Assembly (NCBI GenBank): GCA_003170575.1
Contig: PMZB01000110.1
Coordinates: 1-9,438, forward strand
Source of the DNA: Chlamydiia bacterium
GTDB taxonomy: Bacteria > Chlamydiota > Chlamydiia > Chlamydiales > FEN-1388
Direction: 5' to 3'
Length of the DNA stretch: 9,438 bases
How positions within the stretch are numbered: position 1 is the stretch's first letter; each line of letters starts with the position of its first letter. Positions 6,577-9,438 of this stretch are shown here, one piece after another. The position numbers were made by a program, and so were the translations under genes. The notes below the pieces were generated by a model. The model was not told the origin of the DNA. It saw only the letters and a program-made list of their open reading frames with translations, and searched no databases.

Positions 6577-7596
6577 TTATAGAATTAGCACTAGGTCTAG
6601 AGGATGTTCTTTGTCTGTGAGTTTAGGTTGAAGAGCTTGGCGAAGCTGAGCAGACTCAAGCTGATTTCTACAGAGTGGATTTTCTCGAAGGTCAAGTATG
6701 TGCAAATCAGGTAGTTCTCCTACTCCTTGTGATACTGTGGTCAATTGATTTTCACGAAGATACAGTTCTCGCAATTTTTTGCATGACCAGAGTTCATCCG
6801 GGAGTGAGCTGAGTTCATTTTCCTCTGCGGATAATACGACAAGACACTGGAGTCTTCCTATTTCTTTGGGAAGAGTGGAAAGGTTATTTTGATTAACATT
6901 AAGTTCCCTGAGTTGTCTTAAATCCACAATTGTTCTGGGAAATTCACTTAACCTAGTATTTACGAGAATAAGGATTTCTAGTGTACTTGGAAAGGCAAAT
7001 GGTGCGGTATGGTACCAGAGGGGATTTTCTGACAGATCTAATTTCTTTAAATGTAAACCTTTTATTTGTTCTGAGGTGACGTCGAAAATCGCATTTCTCT
7101 GTAGGCTCAATTCCTCTAAGTAACGAAGAGATTTAAGTTGCTGAGGAATAACGGTAAACCAACTTCTATCTAACCGCACAATTGTTGCTTTTTGGAATGA
7201 AGAAAGATCCGAAGGAAGAGAGGCGGGATTGATGTTTGACAAATCAACCTCTGTCGTTTCAGTGATTGATCCTGAGGTCCATTGAGGTGGTTGCTCTTCG
7301 TCCGCTTCAGATTTGTCTTTAGATATTCCTGATCTCCATTTCTCAAATTTTTTTCCCGGATAACTCTGATGAAAGATCGCTTTTTTGCTCAATTGTTGCC
7401 TTAGTCTCCACTTTTCTATGGGGTTTTTTTCGTAATATACTTTGAGCCCTAATGTCTTTTCATGAACTGTAGCAGAAATGCGCTCTTCTGAATCACTTCT
7501 CTTAAAAACAGGTAGTTTCTGCTCCTGGGGGGATTCAAGAGGATCCTTTTGCAGAAATGAAATTGGGGATGTATCTGGACCAACCGGTACCGCCAT
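6577..7596 (-). CDS. Leucine-rich-repeat protein, third gene of LRR trio
   Basis: A 339-residue protein of unknown function. N-terminal part: KLPVFKRS at 27-34, the motif shared with both neighbouring LRR proteins, then a long charged linker (35-112) containing two copies of EKWR (61-64, 85-88) and an acidic KSEADEEQ stretch. From 113 to the end are about nine 23-residue LRRs of the Lxx-L-x-L-xx-N-x-L-xx-LP-xx-I type; the seventh (252-274) carries LVVLSAEEN and LPDELWSC. No signal peptide or membrane segment is visible. The longest frame begins at a TTG (7627-7629) inside the previous gene. I prefer the ATG at 7594-7596, because it gives MAVPV, parallel to MAIEV in the next gene, and places the KLP motif at the same distance from the start in all three paralogues. 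The ribosome site is weak (AGG nine nucleotides away), consistent with coupling to the upstream gene, whose stop is 25 nt away. A host-directed role is inferred only. Confidence 0.85.
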   Translation of the reverse strand: MAVPVGPDTSPISFLQKDPLESPQEQKLPVFKRSDSEERISATVHEKTLGLKVYYEKNPIEKWRLRQQLSKKAIFHQSYPGKKFEKWRSGISKDKSEADEEQPPQWTSGSITETTEVDLSNINPASLPSDLSSFQKATIVRLDRSWFTVIPQQLKSLRYLEELSLQRNAIFDVTSEQIKGLHLKKLDLSENPLWYHTAPFAFPSTLEILILVNTRLSEFPRTIVDLRQLRELNVNQNNLSTLPKEIGRLQCLVVLSAEENELSSLPDELWSCKKLRELYLRENQLTTVSQGVGELPDLHILDLRENPLCRNQLESAQLRQALQPKLTDKEHPLDLVLIL

Positions 7597-7621
7597 CGTG
7601 TGTTGCCTAAAGTAAAAATTG

Positions 7622-8455
7622 CTAGACAAATAACTCTTTTAATGTAGGGAAAATTGTAAACATTATGCGTGAGATCTTAATAGGATTTGATGTGAGAGAA
7701 AGTATCTCTAAGTGAGGTAAAGGGCATGGAATGGTAAGAAGTGGAAGTTGATTTATATAGTTTTGATCAAGATATAGTTTCTGTAATGAATTGCAAAGAA
7801 ATAATTCAAAGGGTAATTTATCAAGCAGATTGTCTTTTGCCGAGAGCACTTTTAAATATTGAAGACGGTCTACAGTATGTGGAAAAGAGGAGAGTAAATT
7901 GTTGTCTACCAAGAGAGTTTCTAACACTGCTATTTGACCAATCTCTTCAGGAAGTGAGCGTAGTTTAAGAGTTTGCAGACCGAGGAATCGTAGATTGATG
8001 AGAAAGCAAATATCTTTTGGCAAGCTTGTGAAAAAATTGTCTGACAGATCTACGTATGTGAGCTGTTGACAGCGTGTGAGTGGAAGGGGAAACTCGTCGA
8101 AAAGATTCTGGCTCAGGTCTACATGCTGCATGTGAGATAGTTTTATGATGGCGCGAGGAATCTCTTTTAATAGATTTTTCTCTAAGTGTACCTCTACAAG
8201 GTTTTGTAAACAGAAAAATTCGGCAGGCAGATCCATGAGTTTTTTCTGTGAGAGGTCAGCTTTTGTTGCGTCCTGGGCGAGGCGAAATTCTACAAGAAAG
8301 GCGGTAAACTGTCCTGTAGCTATAGCTTTTGTTTGTAGTGCTAAGTAAGAGTAGCGGTATATTGGCAATTTTGGTGAATAAGAGGGGCGCTTTGGAGGGG
8401 GCTCCGTTTCAAAGAGAGGCGGTGGCGAGACTCCAAGATTTACTTCTATTGCCAT
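7622..8455 (-). CDS. Leucine-rich-repeat protein, second gene of LRR trio
   Basis: A 277-residue protein of unknown function, the most compact of the trio. Residues 1-50 are proline-rich (SPPPLFETEPPPKRP) and hold KLPIYRYS at 29-36. About nine LRRs run from 64 to the C-terminus, mostly in exact 23-residue register (starts near 64, 86, 109, 132, 155, 178, 201, 224). The seventh has LKVLSAKDN and LPFELFLC. The last repeats lose the LP position and the protein ends within an LRR (TLKELFV) with no capping domain. No signal peptide, membrane segment or enzymatic motif is present. The start ATG has AGGA seven nucleotides upstream, overlapping the stop of the preceding LRR gene; the gap is 8 nt, so the genes are co-transcribed. 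It resembles the intracellular 'Ras-group' LRR architecture seen in eukaryotes and in bacterial effectors, but the sequence alone does not show export. Confidence 0.9.
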   Translation of the reverse strand: MAIEVNLGVSPPPLFETEPPPKRPSYSPKLPIYRYSYLALQTKAIATGQFTAFLVEFRLAQDATKADLSQKKLMDLPAEFFCLQNLVEVHLEKNLLKEIPRAIIKLSHMQHVDLSQNLFDEFPLPLTRCQQLTYVDLSDNFFTSLPKDICFLINLRFLGLQTLKLRSLPEEIGQIAVLETLLVDNNLLSSFPHTVDRLQYLKVLSAKDNLLDKLPFELFLCNSLQKLYLDQNYINQLPLLTIPCPLPHLEILSLTSNPIKISRIMFTIFPTLKELFV

Positions 8456-8463
8456 ATCTTTTC

Positions 8464-9327
8464 CTAAAAAGTACCGCGTGAAGGATCGACATCTTTATTT
8501 TTAATTTTCACAACAAATGGTCCTAGTTCTTTCGGAAGCGGCGCGAGGGATTTTGACCGGAGGTAAAGGTAATTTAAGTTAAGAAGTTGCACAAAGTTAC
8601 TAGGTAATGTTCTTAACTTATTTTCTGCAAGATTGAGATATTTTAGAGCCGTACATTGACATAACTCTTCTGGTACGTCTTCGATCTGATTATGAGAAGC
8701 AGATAGGAACTGAAGCTGAGAAAGAGTCCCTATTCCAGAAGGCAACTCGGTTAAATAATTGTGGTCTATGCGCAATTCTTGGAGTCCAGTGCGGTAACCG
8801 ATATGCATTTCTGTTAAGAGGCATTCTTTTAAACACAGGGTTTTTAAGTTGATAAGCAAAGAAATTTCAGCTGGAATACAACGTAGAGGATTATCTGAGA
8901 AGATCAGGGTCTCTAATTGAGTGCAATTTGTTAATTCTAATGGAAAAATACTTATAAAATTTCTGCTAAGATCTAGATATCTTAAGCAAGAAAGAAATCC
9001 TATTTGCATGGGAACAGCCCGAATCAAATTGCCGTTCAATTCAAGATGCTCGCGAACACGGGATTGACAGATATCATCTGGTACATGCTCTAAACAGGAA
9101 TTATTGAGGATAATGATTTTTTCCACTACTGCTTTAGAAGGAAGTGCATATTTTTTAATTTCCATTCTCCTCCCCCTCTGCTGAGCATCATCAGGGTTAA
9201 ACGTTAATGGTGAAAATTTGTAATGAGGCAGTTTGTAGGGTTTACCAGCCCCAGAAGTATCTGAGAGAGGAGGGCTTGGAGGAGGGCAGCTTGGAATTAC
9301 TGGGGCAGATAGAGCACATGGTATCAT
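8464..9327 (-). CDS. Leucine-rich-repeat protein, first gene of LRR trio
   Basis: A 287-residue protein of unknown function. Residues 1-31 are rich in Pro and Ser (IPSCPPPSPPLSD); KLPHYKFS follows at 32-39, then a basic linker (QQRGRRMEIKK). About nine LRRs run from 68 to 265. The fifth is degenerate and short (NLKTLCLKECLLTEMHIG, no LP), and the seventh (205-227) has LQFLSASHN and VPEELCQC. A short charged tail (VVKIKNKDVDPSRGTF) ends the protein. The longest frame starts at an ATG three codons upstream (9334-9336), but that codon has AGG touching it. The ATG at 9325-9327 has AGGA eight nucleotides away and aligns better with the paralogues. The first residues (MIPCALSAP) are mildly hydrophobic but too short for a signal peptide. 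It is the promoter-proximal gene of the trio. Confidence 0.88.
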   Translation of the reverse strand: MIPCALSAPVIPSCPPPSPPLSDTSGAGKPYKLPHYKFSPLTFNPDDAQQRGRRMEIKKYALPSKAVVEKIIILNNSCLEHVPDDICQSRVREHLELNGNLIRAVPMQIGFLSCLRYLDLSRNFISIFPLELTNCTQLETLIFSDNPLRCIPAEISLLINLKTLCLKECLLTEMHIGYRTGLQELRIDHNYLTELPSGIGTLSQLQFLSASHNQIEDVPEELCQCTALKYLNLAENKLRTLPSNFVQLLNLNYLYLRSKSLAPLPKELGPFVVKIKNKDVDPSRGTF

Positions 9328-9359
9328 ATAAATCATCCTAAAAAAATGAAAAGCGGGAC

Positions 9360-9388
9360 ATTTTATAAATTTTTTTATTATTAGTCAA
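9360..9388 (-). promoter_or_regulatory. Strong sigma70-type promoter of the LRR operon
   Basis: On the minus strand TTGACT (9388-9383, 5/6) is followed after exactly 17 nt by TAAAAT (9365-9360, 5/6), with an A-rich spacer. Transcription should begin near 9353, leaving a leader of about 26 nt before the chosen LRR start at 9327. This makes the LRR trio a self-contained operon that begins in this window. The remaining 50 nt to the right edge show no gene, RNA or convincing terminator. Confidence 0.6.
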
Positions 9389-9438
9389 CTCTTGCGAAGA
9401 ACAAGGACAAAAATGTACCCTTATAGACTCTTTATTTG

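Noticed and set aside
7597..7629. TTG start adding 11 residues to the 6577-7596 LRR protein
   Set aside because: The added residues have no counterpart in the paralogues, and the shorter ATG start aligns the KLP motif positions. A weak AAGAG upstream of the TTG keeps this slightly open.

Overview
The window looks like a chromosomal segment of an obligate intracellular, amoeba- or arthropod-associated relative of Chlamydia (phylum Chlamydiota, outside Chlamydiaceae). This is inferred from three things. KdsA, an LptC-like protein, LptA and LptB lie head to tail, a linkage I recall from chlamydial genomes (kdsA, a small unnamed gene, ABC ATPase). Eukaryote-like ankyrin and leucine-rich-repeat (LRR) genes are packed around it. 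The DNA is AT-leaning with short intergenic gaps. No 16S rRNA or other decisive marker is present, so genus is not assignable.

Layout, left to right. 1-799 (-): AMP nucleosidase (amn), cut by the left edge just before its C-terminus. 926-1378 (+): nucleoside diphosphate kinase (ndk), the only plus-strand gene, divergent from amn. 1379-1548: convergent gap with a very long inverted repeat (31-bp stem, 33-nt loop). 1549-3609 (-): 686-aa ankyrin-repeat protein with duplicated internal blocks. 3718-6518 (-): a tightly coupled operon transcribed kdsA > lptC-like > lptA > lptB, making Kdo-8-phosphate and building the inner-membrane/periplasmic part of the LPS export machine. 6577-9327 (-): three tandem LRR genes, transcribed from the right, behind a good sigma70-type promoter at 9360-9388. 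9389-9438: nothing recognisable.

How the genes fit together. kdsA and lptC/A/B form one functional unit: synthesis of the first committed Kdo precursor plus transport of the finished lipooligosaccharide. The genes overlap or nearly touch, with ribosome sites inside the preceding gene. amn and ndk are nucleotide-metabolism genes, plausible in an organism that draws nucleotides from its host. The ankyrin and LRR genes have no catalytic domain that I can see and are best regarded as candidate host-interaction proteins.

The most unusual content is the LRR trio. The three proteins are clearly paralogous. Each carries the same short N-terminal motif, KLP-x-[YF]-[KR]-x-S, at residues ~27-39. Each has about nine 23-residue LRRs, and the seventh repeat has the same signature (LSA...N...P-x-EL-x-x-C). 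This looks like a small expanded family with a conserved, unexplained N-terminal tag. The long palindrome after ndk and the duplicated EP-x-L / ENPGK blocks of the ankyrin protein are also worth following up. Several starts were revised from the longest reading frame using Shine-Dalgarno spacing and paralogue alignment (lptB, the first and third LRR genes).
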